Part shown: positions 17,601 to 26,274 of the stretch, piece by piece
Layout: the number at the start of each line of letters is the position of its first letter
Position numbering within the stretch: the first letter of the stretch is position 1
NCBI GenBank assembly: GCA_009746045.1
Contig: RPFO01000072.1
Location: forward strand, 3,421,237 to 3,485,236
Source: Mesostigma viride
Lineage: Eukaryota; Streptophyta; Mesostigmatophyceae; Mesostigmatales; Mesostigmataceae
Reading direction: 5' to 3'
Length of the DNA stretch: 64,000 nucleotides
Program-made: the position numbers and the translations under genes
The notes under the pieces: model-generated
The model's database searches: none
What the model was told of the DNA's origin: nothing
The model's input: the letters and a program-made list of their open reading frames with translations, nothing else

Positions 17601-18649
17601 TTTCCTATATCTGAAATGGATTTTATGAGTAAATCTGCCTTATTATTCAAGAACGGAAATTTTGACACTATGTACTTTGCATCTTCTTCCAGCGACTCTT
17701 TCGCGTCTAAAAAGCTGCCCATTTCGGTCCCAAGAGTAGTTGCCACGCTTTCCCAAGTGGATCTTGGATTTGAGAAAGCGCTTGTTAAGGAGGAACGCGC
17801 ATTTTCGGTTTTTAGGATCGCATCTTTGTAAGCTTTATCGAGTTGGACGTGTCCCGTATGGATAAACTTTTTAGCTTGGATTTCTATATCCTCCTCGTCT
17901 TTAGTGATGGAAAATTCGGGTATTTCAAATGTTATGTAAGAGGGAGGGACTACCCCGTCTTTCGGTTTCGGTGTGGACCCCCCCTCCTTTCGCTCGTTTT
18001 CTGTTTCTAGGGAAACGTTTGCACCAAATGGGTTTGCCGAGACATCCTGTGTCTTTAAAGGTTTATTTTTTGACACGTCTACAGGCAATGAAAACGATTC
18101 AGGGGCTTTGGGTGTCTCTTCAGGTAATTTGAGTTCTGGCTCGCTCGGTCCTGCGATAGTGTGGGAGGGGTCCGCAGACGCGCTTGATTTATCTTTTTTC
18201 AATTCGGATGTTGGATTTTCGACTCCGGGTTCTCGGTGCGGGGCTTTTTTCTCGGGCAATTCAGGTTTGTGATCAGTAGACGCCGATTGGGGTATTGGAC
18301 CATCGGATGCTTTCGTCGTCTCCGAGTCAGACTCTGCTTTGGACGCGGGTTTTGAACCATCGGACGCTTTCATTCTCGGCGAGTCAGAACGTGGGGACGC
18401 GGGTCTTGAACCCCCGGTTGGTTTCATCGTCGGCGAGCCAGACCCAGACGCGCCGACTGGGGACGCGGGTCTTGAACCTCCGGATCCTTTGCCAGCCGTG
18501 GAGCTCGTCGCTATTGATTTGGGCGTTGAAACGGCGTCTTCGAAGGTGTATCCGATAAAATCGCCGCTGCCGTAGTGTTTTGTAGCCAGATAGGGGTTTT
18601 TCAGACCAGAGTAACGAGATAACAGAAATGCCAGATCCGGAAAAGACAT
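14684..18649 (-). CDS. Large low-complexity structural-type protein (1321 residues)
   Basis: ATG at 18649-18647 begins MSFPDLAFLL; four residues upstream an in-frame TTG could also serve. Residues about 15-35 (KNPYLATKHYGSGDFIGYTF) match in pattern the N-terminal tag NPYL..HGPGF.IG of the proteins starting at 21401 and 23017. Then come 200 residues rich in S, P, K and G, long helical charged regions, a proline block (PPPNGPPKLPPNGPPKLPP at about 900) and a more globular C-terminal 150 residues (YIDVDGLRSLICTHPDD). No enzyme motif. The size, tag and neighbours suggest a virion core or tegument-like protein. The reading frame is fully open. Confidence 0.7.
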   Translation of the reverse strand: MSFPDLAFLLSRYSGLKNPYLATKHYGSGDFIGYTFEDAVSTPKSIATSSTAGKGSGGSRPASPVGASGSGSPTMKPTGGSRPASPRSDSPRMKASDGSKPASKAESDSETTKASDGPIPQSASTDHKPELPEKKAPHREPGVENPTSELKKDKSSASADPSHTIAGPSEPELKLPEETPKAPESFSLPVDVSKNKPLKTQDVSANPFGANVSLETENERKEGGSTPKPKDGVVPPSYITFEIPEFSITKDEEDIEIQAKKFIHTGHVQLDKAYKDAILKTENARSSLTSAFSNPRSTWESVATTLGTEMGSFLDAKESLEEDAKYIVSKFPFLNNKADLLIKSISDIGKDAISGANTEFSNRFVKTDPKLNKEERGKILEKRYKRSEEITTDLFNKRNSRIAGSKNKTSPLLESEAAGKALIKEAHPDYTKRVVALMKSQQEALRSIATKKEYQHPDNLKAIQELVENIDKALEQAQSSAANLPAEDSPPSAPNPGPPRAPKVPLRAPPGPPNPKIFQKNNLQDSKEPAAVDTGPQYKYQNAYLAKYAHLPVKEARKMWWEIHDGLPFRLNADEWKEYKEYDEWKVQKLEQNKREREEARKKREEVKRTPEETDRVQRAIQGDFDAIKPRDKLTPQEAVQVAYALLAAAARTNDRFDDPTYNEELAKARFQTKPKPYSELMKNIKSQLESDSKKPDKAWKKINTVDVKPFPEKSEGYTDFYVHPSVLRSLFSGVSEIENETASESTYKDLSLQLIRGIKEMRETDGRDTFWTDIPAKKLDINAFGTMREEMKKSINPRALMRYVVSNKGQIPFREVGAKPKMTLLLTEPVLEKVKEILGDEQPGDNELVFRYSTASPGLPSDINTFVPIRHDPSIFGSAAMPGEGGKAPPPPPNGPPKLPPNGPPKLPPGPPKPPPGGLPALGSAPAKKVIDPMEARRKREKTGVDMLFQEIKDAFVSQLIEELVSAKAEGHDQTIRNTLDAKYTSSDGAQTKLIPDYKTLQNEIQSRVKKFEDLLQKEVVVTKELPVIDPSKIERFNLQTRKGVDKTEELKTFEKLVQESRVTEDNIAKLLANEGNAAAIGDENASMDIWNALNLFRAPEGGNAKTLVKAAAQRLPFSGSKGKEFVQLDQNVADFIARNIHTLRQHHNAQRKNMIYIDVDGLRSLICTHPDDTVTIVDVTGDCKALARYHAKTCDVCVGLDADASSRDNGVLVRVSKSRFAYIGAHRYEFETLSGGHLIDFLADGGNNPIAIDQHLNAYALRDKKTFKLMDLNTCERDRFVRVYRRMRFQITRKQLVTSELKGTASRSAYETRCCKINA

Positions 18650-18739
18650 GGGACGTTTCAAGTCTTTTTACCTATATGGAAGCATAAATAATTGAAGGGC
18701 TTTCATCGTAAAGACGCTCGATTCGCAATGCAGGAACCA

Positions 18740-19579
18740 TTACCATACTTCCTCATCATCACTATCTTGCGGATGATTTGCTTCCCGTAGCGCCTGTAAC
18801 TTGGCCAACTCTCGTGCTTTCATTTCTTTCACTTGTTCGGCACGTACTAATGCTTGTAACGTCTTGTTGGATTCTTCGAGTTCTTTTTTGAATGTTTTTT
18901 CTATTTCCATTATATCTGCATCTATTCGTTGTTTTATCTCTTCTTTATCGCCTGTAGGGTTGTTCGACTTAGCTATTTCGAAAAGTTTTGCCTGTATGTT
19001 AGGCAGATCTTCAAGATTTTTTTGGAGAGCTGATATATTTTCTTCCAAGATCGTTTTTCCACTGGTTTTACGTCCTATTAATTTTAACTCTTCTTCGGCT
19101 TCTTTGAGCTCTTTTTTATACCTTTGTTCTCTTTCTTTATTATCTTCATCTATTTGTTGTTTTAACCAATCTTTATCGCCCGTAAAGCCGTTCGACACAG
19201 CTTCTTGAAATCGTTTTTCCTTTGTCCCAGGCAGATCTTCAATATTTTGTATTAGTGTTGATATTCTTTTTTCCAACATCGTTTCTCTAGTTGTTTCAGG
19301 GCGCGTGTTCGCTTTTTTGAGTTGCACGCTTTGTAAAATATTAACGTCGACAAGTGTTGTTGGACGTTTAGAGGCCGCTTCTGGTGCCTTTTTAAGTTTT
19401 GATGCACCTTGTTTTAGAGCGTCAACTGAAATTCGTGATTCTGTATTTTGAACTTGGGAGTTTGCATCATTTTGTGTTGTTGTTTGCACCTGATCCGGTG
19501 AAGGAAGGGGGGATTTAGGGACGGGGGGGGCGGGGGGGGACTTCTGGGACGGGGGTGGGTGCTGGATTGTCTGCCACAT
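18740..19579 (-). pseudogene. C-terminal coiled-coil half of the 19515-21401 protein, frameshifted
   Basis: 279 residues with two similar coiled-coil repeats (LEKRISTLIQNIEDLPGTKE and LEENISALQKNLEDLPNIQA), each followed by a QQID/QRID-type segment. It lacks the N-terminal tag of its neighbours. Its start overlaps the end of the upstream frame across a G8-C-G8 tract (19523-19539), where both frames encode proline runs. The simplest reading is one gene 21401 to 18740 (about 890 residues) broken by a homopolymer shift; an independent ATG at 19579 is possible. Confidence 0.55.
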
Positions 19580-21401
19580 AGTCTTTCAATGTAGACTCGA
19601 CTGAACTTTTCTGGAAAGCGGCTTCAACAAGTCTACCCAATACCTCCTTTGCATTTTTCAAATCTGTCATGTCGACGTTAGATCTGTTTGCCTCGGTCCG
19701 AGCACTGAGTGGTCTTGATGAAGACGTCGGATTGGTTGATCGAGGTAATCCTGTTCGTGGTCGGTCGATTCTGTTGTATCGGAAATTTGAACCCCAAAGA
19801 ACTTGCGCCACGTGGCGTTTTTGATCGCTCGTGAGAAACGGCTTTATTTGTTTAAAGAAGTCTGCGGGATTCACATTACGCGCGATTCGGTCAATCTCGT
19901 GTTCGTCAACATTTTTCACCCCTTCTCTGTTTATCGCGTTCAGGATCTCTGCAGCGTCTCGTATTGCAACAAAAGCGTCACGGTCCACGCCTGGTATGTT
20001 TTGGTGCCTTCTAACGTCGCGGACAGTCTGCAAGTGATTTGGGTTAGAAGCAACTAGTTTTTCAATCGTGTCAAGGCTGTCAGGATGAGATACAAGTAAG
20101 TTTTTGACGCCTTGGTTCCGCGCTTGTTCTAAAAGTGACGATGCCTGTTGGATTGCAAAAAGATTATCAATTACTTCTCCGTCGATCATGTTTGCTCGTT
20201 CGTTTGTTAAAAAGGCGCTCGCGCTCTCGTAGATGGAAGAAAGTGGTGCCAGTCCCTCGTTCAAAGCACGCATCAACCATTTTGCTTCTTGCGCTTCTTT
20301 TGCATATTTAATTGCATAATCCGCTCTTTCTTTCGGGGAAGGAATAGATCTTCTGTACCCGTATTTCGGTTGTGTCGCGTAATTAAAATTGCTAGGTCGA
20401 GATATATCCATGAATTCAGACTCGTTTACCGCAGAGGCCGCGGAGGTCGAAGCGGATTGCTTGGACTGGTATGGGTTCGCGAACGATGGACTCGAAGACG
20501 TCTGATTTTTGTCAGCTTCGTAAATTGACCCTAGATTCTCGACATCGTCGCCTGCTGAATTTGCGAGGGTAGTTTTAAGGGCGTCTCTCAGATTCTGATC
20601 TGTAAGCGCACCCCCTGAGGCAGAAAGGTCGGACTTGCGAGCTCGGTACTTTTCTAATATATCTTCCAAGGCAAAAAGTTCTTCAAGATCATTATCCTTC
20701 ACTAACTCTTTGGCCGTTTCCAGAATTTGATCATAATCCAAATTTCGAAGCGTTGACATGTCGAATTTAAATAGTGGTTTACCGGTTGTTTCTGCCAGTA
20801 ACCTGGCCGTCTCTCCCAGGACTACAGATTTGTTCATTTGTTCAGCGTTCGTCGCCTCAGGAAAGTTCCACATTGCCTCCGCTCTATTTTGGAGATGTTT
20901 GAGATATGCTATTTTTTGATTGTGCAAAATCGGAAGATTTTTGAATGCTTGTTCGATCTCTTCAAAGTATTTAGTTTGTTGACCCGAATCGACGGCTGCT
21001 TTGGCTTCTTTGAGATATTCGTCTTCTGTCAGACCTATTTCTGACGTCATTCCCGGGGATCCTGAAAGCGCTTTAGGCGAAGTATTAGGCGACGCTTTAG
21101 GCGACGAAGAGGCACTCGAAGCCGGACTTGCCGACGAGGAAGCGGAACTAGACGAAGAAGTATCCGATTTTGGGCTGGTCGGCTGCGACGGCGCGGGTGA
21201 GACAGACGTGCTCGAGGCGGGAGCGGGGAGAGACACGCTCGAGGATACAGCGTCGACATCGCCGATGTTAAATCCCGGCCCGTGAACCGATCCTGCCAAG
21301 TACGGATTGAGAGACGCGCCATACGCCAACGGGTAAGACGCCCGCTGAAAGTTCGGGACAAACACATTCGATTCTCGACTAAAGCGGTACGGGTTTTGCA
21401 T
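19515..21401 (-). CDS. Tagged structural-type protein (628 residues, N-terminal part)
   Basis: ATG 21401-21399 directly after TTAGTATAA. The N-terminus carries NPYLAGSVHGPGFNIGD (residues about 32-48), the tag shared with the genes at 18649 and 23017. A serine-rich stretch (SSSSSASSSASPASSASSS) follows, then about 480 helical, mildly charged residues without known domain, ending in a proline run at the G8-C-G8 tract. It is divergent from the gene at 21451, with 49 bases between starts that form a compact bidirectional promoter. Probably a virion protein. Confidence 0.65.
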   Translation of the reverse strand: MQNPYRFSRESNVFVPNFQRASYPLAYGASLNPYLAGSVHGPGFNIGDVDAVSSSVSLPAPASSTSVSPAPSQPTSPKSDTSSSSSASSSASPASSASSSPKASPNTSPKALSGSPGMTSEIGLTEDEYLKEAKAAVDSGQQTKYFEEIEQAFKNLPILHNQKIAYLKHLQNRAEAMWNFPEATNAEQMNKSVVLGETARLLAETTGKPLFKFDMSTLRNLDYDQILETAKELVKDNDLEELFALEDILEKYRARKSDLSASGGALTDQNLRDALKTTLANSAGDDVENLGSIYEADKNQTSSSPSFANPYQSKQSASTSAASAVNESEFMDISRPSNFNYATQPKYGYRRSIPSPKERADYAIKYAKEAQEAKWLMRALNEGLAPLSSIYESASAFLTNERANMIDGEVIDNLFAIQQASSLLEQARNQGVKNLLVSHPDSLDTIEKLVASNPNHLQTVRDVRRHQNIPGVDRDAFVAIRDAAEILNAINREGVKNVDEHEIDRIARNVNPADFFKQIKPFLTSDQKRHVAQVLWGSNFRYNRIDRPRTGLPRSTNPTSSSRPLSARTEANRSNVDMTDLKNAKEVLGRLVEAAFQKSSVESTLKDYVADNPAPTPVPEVPPRPPRP

Positions 21402-21450
21402 TTATACTAAGGCGAAGAACATTTCTTCGTTTCTTTGACAGAGAGAGGAG

Positions 21451-21789
21451 ATGGAAAAGGTGTTGAAGACGATTGACGGGCTCTCGTGTACCATTCTCGA
21501 CGACCCCCATTGCGACCTTGTGCATCTCTTGTGTCAGGCCGCCCGCGCGCTTGTGAAGGAGAAGTTTCTAGAGGAAGACTTCGAGGCCGTGTTGAAAGGA
21601 TGTTTGCGCTTGGCGGATCACGTAATCGAAGAGCTGTGTCCTGAAAACGACGCGCGCGTCGCTAAGCTCGCTTATGCGATCCGTTATTATGTCCGAGCTC
21701 ATCGTGACGCAGAGGCCGTGAGTCCACCGCGGTTGCCGACTTTATCGGACGGGAAACTTGTCATTCGCAGCCCGGCTTTGTGCGCGTGA
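21451..21789 (+). CDS. Unknown 112-residue helical protein
   Basis: Predicted mostly helical (LVHLLCQAARALVKEKF, LADHVIEELC), no signal or membrane segment, no recognised family. Its TGA overlaps the ATG of the next gene as TGATG (21787-21791), so the two are likely expressed together. It starts 49 bases from the divergent tagged protein gene. Confidence 0.6.
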   Translation: MEKVLKTIDGLSCTILDDPHCDLVHLLCQAARALVKEKFLEEDFEAVLKGCLRLADHVIEELCPENDARVAKLAYAIRYYVRAHRDAEAVSPPRLPTLSDGKLVIRSPALCA

Positions 21790-22877
21790 TGGTCAAACGC
21801 GTTTCTTGCGACGAGGCGTGCGGGCCCGAAACGCTCCTCGCCGCCCTTTCGGCACCCTTGTATCGGGATCTTACAGAGGAGGAGCGGTTGCACGCTCACG
21901 TTTTCTCCGACTTCGTGGACTCGAAACGCGTGAACAAAGGTCCCACGCTTTCTGCTTCTACAGAACGAGTGTTCGATGCGTTTTCCGACTTTCTCGAAGA
22001 TCGCAATTTCGCCAGGTACGACCACTTTTCGAGGTTTCAAGAGGACAAGTGGTTTTGGAACGCCTTGTTCGATCGCTATGGGTTCTCGACGGGCGGTGGA
22101 TTGGGTTCGAAGAGGACGTCGGGTTTTAGCGTGAACGGGTCTCGCGATCTGAAGGACGCGTGCACCGAGTCTGTGTCGCTCGAGGACCCGGACCCGGATC
22201 GTTGCGATTTCCGTGTTTTCTGCGGGAAGACGAGGTTGTCTCTCGTGACGAATGCGCTCATGAAATACGCTGGAGACCTGGTTTCGGACGAGGTCTTGAA
22301 CGAGATCATAGACGCATTCGACAGGACGGGGGTTAACAACCTTACGACCGAGGAGCGGTACCGCACTTCTCATCTCCACGGGCTCGTGACGGCGATGGCG
22401 GAGAACGGGGTGTCTGTCCCCGAGGCGGTCCGTGATTGGATTGTCGACCACAGGGCGGCGTTGAGCGAGAAGATATACAGCCACAACGCCCAGTTTCGGC
22501 GGTCGAGGTCAGGCGACTTTTTCCAAGAAACTTTGCGGTGGCAACGATGGGACGCTCTTTTGCGATCGACGGACAAGAGGCGTCATACGGAGAGCGAGGA
22601 GGAGTCTTCGAGCGAGATCGAGTCGGTGTACACGACAAAGGCCGCGGAGTTCATGCAGCTCGAAAACGTCAAGCAGGACCCGGAGGCGTGGGTGAAAATG
22701 AAAGATTTTCGCCAGGCTTTTTTAGTCGATTTTTGTGGAGAAGACGTGTCTAACAGGAAGAACGCGGTGACAAATGAAGACTTACGCACATTGTTCGAAC
22801 CTTTCGGCCTGAAGTTTTTCAGGAACAAGAGGCGCGATGGGGTTAGATCCGATTGGGTGAACGGCATCACGATTTAG
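21789..22877 (+). CDS. Unknown 362-residue protein with basic C-terminal domain
   Basis: ATG 21789-21791 overlaps the previous stop by one base. The body is helical and acidic with an SEEESSSEIES patch near residue 280. The last 70 residues (FLVDFCGEDV..., LRTLFEPFGLKFFRNKRRDG, WVNGITI) resemble the small C-terminal DNA-binding domains found after viral primase-helicases, with the pattern F..fGL...R..G.R...V.GI, but no ATPase motif is present. Possible DNA-binding protein; family not recognised. Confidence 0.55.
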   Translation: MVKRVSCDEACGPETLLAALSAPLYRDLTEEERLHAHVFSDFVDSKRVNKGPTLSASTERVFDAFSDFLEDRNFARYDHFSRFQEDKWFWNALFDRYGFSTGGGLGSKRTSGFSVNGSRDLKDACTESVSLEDPDPDRCDFRVFCGKTRLSLVTNALMKYAGDLVSDEVLNEIIDAFDRTGVNNLTTEERYRTSHLHGLVTAMAENGVSVPEAVRDWIVDHRAALSEKIYSHNAQFRRSRSGDFFQETLRWQRWDALLRSTDKRRHTESEEESSSEIESVYTTKAAEFMQLENVKQDPEAWVKMKDFRQAFLVDFCGEDVSNRKNAVTNEDLRTLFEPFGLKFFRNKRRDGVRSDWVNGITI

Positions 22878-23016
22878 ACTTTCTCGTTCTGGAATGTTTT
22901 CCGCACGTGACTCTCATCGGCCTCGCTTGAAACTTGCACCTCCGGTTGCAATGGGTCGTGCCTTTGCACCTCATGACGAGAGGGTTTTTTATTATTCAAT
23001 AAAGAAAGAAAGTTGC

Positions 23017-25629
23017 ATGTTGCTATACGCGGATCCATACTCGTACGTGCAGATGTACTTGTCTAATCCTTTGTTGCCTTACCCGATGCACGGGCCAGGT
23101 TTTTTCGTAGGAGGAGAACAGTGGTTTTACCCCGCCGCGACTGATCCGCTAGGAATTCCTAAACCGAGGTACGTACTTGTACGCGAGGCAGGTGTGGGAA
23201 CTGACCCGGTAAGAGAACCAGTCGCAGGAGAAACGAAAGGCGCAAAAAACGGGACTTATACGCACGTTTATGGACGTTTCCGTGAAAAAGAGGGCGAAGA
23301 AGGCAGTTTACCGGAAGTAGAAGTAAGTGATGATTCGGTATCGTCAGTCAGCGACTCCGAAGTAGAATATGCCTCAAGTTACGAATCTGCGGACACATCT
23401 GCGTTAATTACACCATCCAATTCCGATAACGAGGACCGAAGCACTTTGTCAGATGAAGAGAGTCAAGACGTCCTGAGCGAGGACGGAGAACTTTCTGACC
23501 CTGAACGGGTGAGAGCAATATCGACTGAACCGGGCACGTATGATATCAATCAGCCTCGCGGGCCGCAAATGATCCCCCCGGCGAGACAAGTTGTAGCCAA
23601 ACCGTATGTAAAAAAGGACCAAAATGAACGTAATCAGATTCTTTGGAGATACGTTAAACAGACTCGAGATGGGGTAATAGTTTCGGACGCGAATGTAACC
23701 TCGATATCAGTCGACGTGCTACAAGATTTGAAGAGACGTTCAGAAAGACAACAGACTGAAATAATAGAAACATTAATAAGAAGATCACGAAGACCTTTTA
23801 CGGTAGAGGGAAATCCTATCAGTGGAAATGAATCTGAATTCATTGACGGAGCGGATGTTGGAATAGAAGTTCTCACGGTAAATGGCGAACTTTTGGATAT
23901 TCCTGTAATCCCTATAGTTTCTGGGTTGAGTACAAATGCAACCACATCTGCTAACCTCTCTCCTGGAATCGGAAGGGAAAATACAGTAACAACTGAACCG
24001 GACATGATTGATAGCAATCATCCTCGCGGGCCGCAAATGATCCCCCCGGCGAGACAAATTGTAGCCAAACCGTACGAAAAGAAAACTCCTGCTCGCTCAA
24101 AGGTTCTGGTGACAGCACTGAAAAACACAAACAACGGATCAAATACTGGAAAGAGTAGAAGCAATGAAAATAGAGACTTTAGAGAATCGGCGGCGTGGAT
24201 GGGTGGTATCGAAGATGCGGATATTGACGACGCTGTAACTCTAGATGCTGACCTTGACGTGTCTTCGTCGGATCAACTCGGAGTGTCCCTGTCACCGAAA
24301 CCTCCAAGAGTAAAAACTGCATGGCAGGATCCTTTACCGATCGCGATGGAATCTCCTTCACCGATCGCGAATGAATATCTCGACGGAGGACATGAACAAG
24401 AGCGGGTTACACCATCTGATTGGGCGGAACGTAGAGATTTGAAATCTCAGCTGTTTCGCCATTTGTCTAATTTGGGACTACAAAATGATACTAGGAACAC
24501 AAGTGTGCGGAGAGTCCCGGGAAATCGGTTTCAGATAGAGCCAGAAGCAGTGCGCCAAATACAACCACTGCCCGTCACGTCTCTTTTGTCGTTTGGAAAA
24601 GATTCATACACGGATGAACTACTAGGTCCTATAGGTCCTACAAAACGGATCAATGTGACGAGCCAGTTTACTGAGGAGTCTCCACGCAATCCAGTTCGTG
24701 TAAGACGCCTTGCGAACTTTGCAGCCGAGACGAATGAAACTATGCCTGGCCCCTATGATATACCATTATATGTGGAAGATCTTGACTCGCGTCGTCCCGA
24801 AACCCTTTCAGAAGATGATGTCATAGATTCACATTTGCCTAGCCCTAAAACCCTTTTTGAAGGCCCCGTTGAAAAATCCGAGTATCAAACACTTAAAAAA
24901 CCGTTTGTGACTAAAAACGCGTGGGGTGCTGAAACAAAGCCCGCGGTCGGTAGTTTGGAATTTAAAACGCCTCAAGTGTCGTTGGCGGTTGCTTCTTCAC
25001 CAACCGAAACTGCAAAAAAGGCTCAAGAACTGTGGGGATCTAGACTTTTCAGTCCGGGACAACAACTTTTTGAAAGGCTGCTTAAAGAAGCGGCAACAAA
25101 ATCTAGACCGAAACCATCGCAACAACGGCCTTCTTCTGCTTCTGGCAGGCTTCCAGACCCAGTTTTCAGGACTCGGACTGATGCTTATAGTGTTACGACT
25201 ACTTCCGACGGATCTGCTGTCGAAAAGAACCTTGAGGAATTGAATACGCCCCTCGAATCCCCGCGACAACTGCAACCGAGAAACGACACCAATTGGCCTT
25301 TCAAGTTTTCTCAAGGTGAAGAAGTAGAGGCTCGCGATGACTTCGAACCCGGAGTGAATGTAAAACCTTTAAGCAAATCGGAGATCGAAAAATATAACGC
25401 AATAGAAAAAGCCGCGAGGAGCGAGGTTTTAAAACGTCGTGCGCAAGAAAGGCGACAAGAAGAGTTAAACAAACAACAGGAAAACGCGATTCAGGACAGG
25501 CGAGAAAAACGCGAGCTTGATGAGAGGCTCGGACTTCTAAAACTGGAATGGCAAGCTAATCGAGAAAAAGATGCGCGACAGCTCAAAATTCTGATCGACG
25601 ACTTGCGACGTCAGTTGCCGTCCCCTTAA
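23017..25629 (+). CDS. Tagged structural-type protein (870 residues)
   Basis: The frame is open from 22894, but the ATG at 23017 follows an AT-rich promoter (TTTTTTATTATTCAATAAAG) and starts MLLYADPYSYVQMYLSNPLL. The tag YPMHGPGFFVGG follows within 25 residues, as in the proteins starting at 21401 and 18649. Later regions are acidic and serine-rich, then two copies of PRGPQMIPPARQxVAKPY (residues about 180 and 335), then unstructured sequence, ending in a K/R/E-rich coiled coil. No enzyme motif. It ends exactly where the convergent gene at 25630 begins, with no spacer. Probable virion or scaffold protein. Confidence 0.7.
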   Translation: MLLYADPYSYVQMYLSNPLLPYPMHGPGFFVGGEQWFYPAATDPLGIPKPRYVLVREAGVGTDPVREPVAGETKGAKNGTYTHVYGRFREKEGEEGSLPEVEVSDDSVSSVSDSEVEYASSYESADTSALITPSNSDNEDRSTLSDEESQDVLSEDGELSDPERVRAISTEPGTYDINQPRGPQMIPPARQVVAKPYVKKDQNERNQILWRYVKQTRDGVIVSDANVTSISVDVLQDLKRRSERQQTEIIETLIRRSRRPFTVEGNPISGNESEFIDGADVGIEVLTVNGELLDIPVIPIVSGLSTNATTSANLSPGIGRENTVTTEPDMIDSNHPRGPQMIPPARQIVAKPYEKKTPARSKVLVTALKNTNNGSNTGKSRSNENRDFRESAAWMGGIEDADIDDAVTLDADLDVSSSDQLGVSLSPKPPRVKTAWQDPLPIAMESPSPIANEYLDGGHEQERVTPSDWAERRDLKSQLFRHLSNLGLQNDTRNTSVRRVPGNRFQIEPEAVRQIQPLPVTSLLSFGKDSYTDELLGPIGPTKRINVTSQFTEESPRNPVRVRRLANFAAETNETMPGPYDIPLYVEDLDSRRPETLSEDDVIDSHLPSPKTLFEGPVEKSEYQTLKKPFVTKNAWGAETKPAVGSLEFKTPQVSLAVASSPTETAKKAQELWGSRLFSPGQQLFERLLKEAATKSRPKPSQQRPSSASGRLPDPVFRTRTDAYSVTTTSDGSAVEKNLEELNTPLESPRQLQPRNDTNWPFKFSQGEEVEARDDFEPGVNVKPLSKSEIEKYNAIEKAARSEVLKRRAQERRQEELNKQQENAIQDRREKRELDERLGLLKLEWQANREKDARQLKILIDDLRRQLPSP
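23542..24080 (+). repeat. Two near-identical 60-bp segments inside the 870-residue gene
   Basis: CCTCGCGGGCCGCAAATGAT and the following 35 bases occur at about 23552 and 24023 with only one or two differences, including synonymous sites. The encoded motif PRGPQMIPPARQ-V/I-VAKPY is thus a recent copy, or is kept by gene conversion. It may be a binding site for a partner used twice. Confidence 0.7.
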
Positions 25630-26217
25630 TTAAAGATCCTCGGACGGACTTGCAGCTGCGTAGAACACGATTCGGTGTTGGTTCGATTCGGCGTGTTTAA
25701 GAACGACGTAGACGATGTTCTCGTCAGCCCCGCCAAGGTTCAGCGGCGCGGTGTTCACCACTTTCCAGGTCGGAGAGTTGGCCACCGCAATAGTATCCAC
25801 GGCGAAACGGATGTCCATGTTACGAATCATGTTCAAGGGCGCCGGTTGGAAAGAGAGATTGTTGTACTTGTCGCTCGGCCCGTTGATGATCTGCACGACG
25901 TCGATCTTTCCGTCCATGACAATGATGCGGAGTTGAGGCGGGTTGTCCGACGGAGTTGTTGTAATGGAATTCGTCTTCGCGTCCTTCCACCAAACTCGTG
26001 AGAATTCGAGGATGTTGCGTCGGAACGTTTCGTCGCTCATGACGGCGACAGGGGTCATCACGAACCCTTGGTAGTTCGGGTCGATGCGGTCAGGGGCGAC
26101 GAGACGAGGGGATGTTTGGCGATCTTTCAACCACACGATCAACACGAATGCGAAAACGCAGATTACAGAAACAGTGACAGCCGCCAATGCAATTTTCTTT
26201 TTAGTGCTGCTGTCCAT
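25630..26217 (-). CDS. Membrane-anchored virion-type protein (195 residues)
   Basis: The start chosen is the ATG 26217-26215 (MDSSTKKKIALAAV), two bases after a reverse-strand AAGTATAC promoter word; a longer open frame upstream has no protein character. One N-terminal transmembrane helix (residues about 8-30) is followed by a 160-residue soluble domain, predicted beta-rich (IVYVVLKHAESNQHRIVFY). This is the layout of small virion membrane proteins. Its stop abuts the stop of the tagged 870-residue gene. Function unknown. Confidence 0.6.
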   Translation of the reverse strand: MDSSTKKKIALAAVTVSVICVFAFVLIVWLKDRQTSPRLVAPDRIDPNYQGFVMTPVAVMSDETFRRNILEFSRVWWKDAKTNSITTTPSDNPPQLRIIVMDGKIDVVQIINGPSDKYNNLSFQPAPLNMIRNMDIRFAVDTIAVANSPTWKVVNTAPLNLGGADENIVYVVLKHAESNQHRIVFYAAASPSEDL

Positions 26218-26274
26218 CCGTATACTTCTTTCGGTTGAAATAAAAATCGTAACGAACAAGTATACTATACCATC
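26218..26274. promoter_or_regulatory. Symmetric divergent promoter with two AAGTATAC words
   Basis: This 57-base spacer separates two divergent starts. On the - strand AAGTATAC lies two bases before the ATG at 26217; on the + strand AAGTATACTATAC lies four bases before the ATG at 26275. The centre is AT-rich (TTGAAATAAAAATCG). The same word immediately precedes the short gene at 10978. It may be a viral late-type initiator element. Confidence 0.5.

Noticed and set aside
22076-22870. Several - strand frames opposite the 21789-22877 gene
   Set aside because: Shadows of a fully open + strand gene with better promoter and packing.
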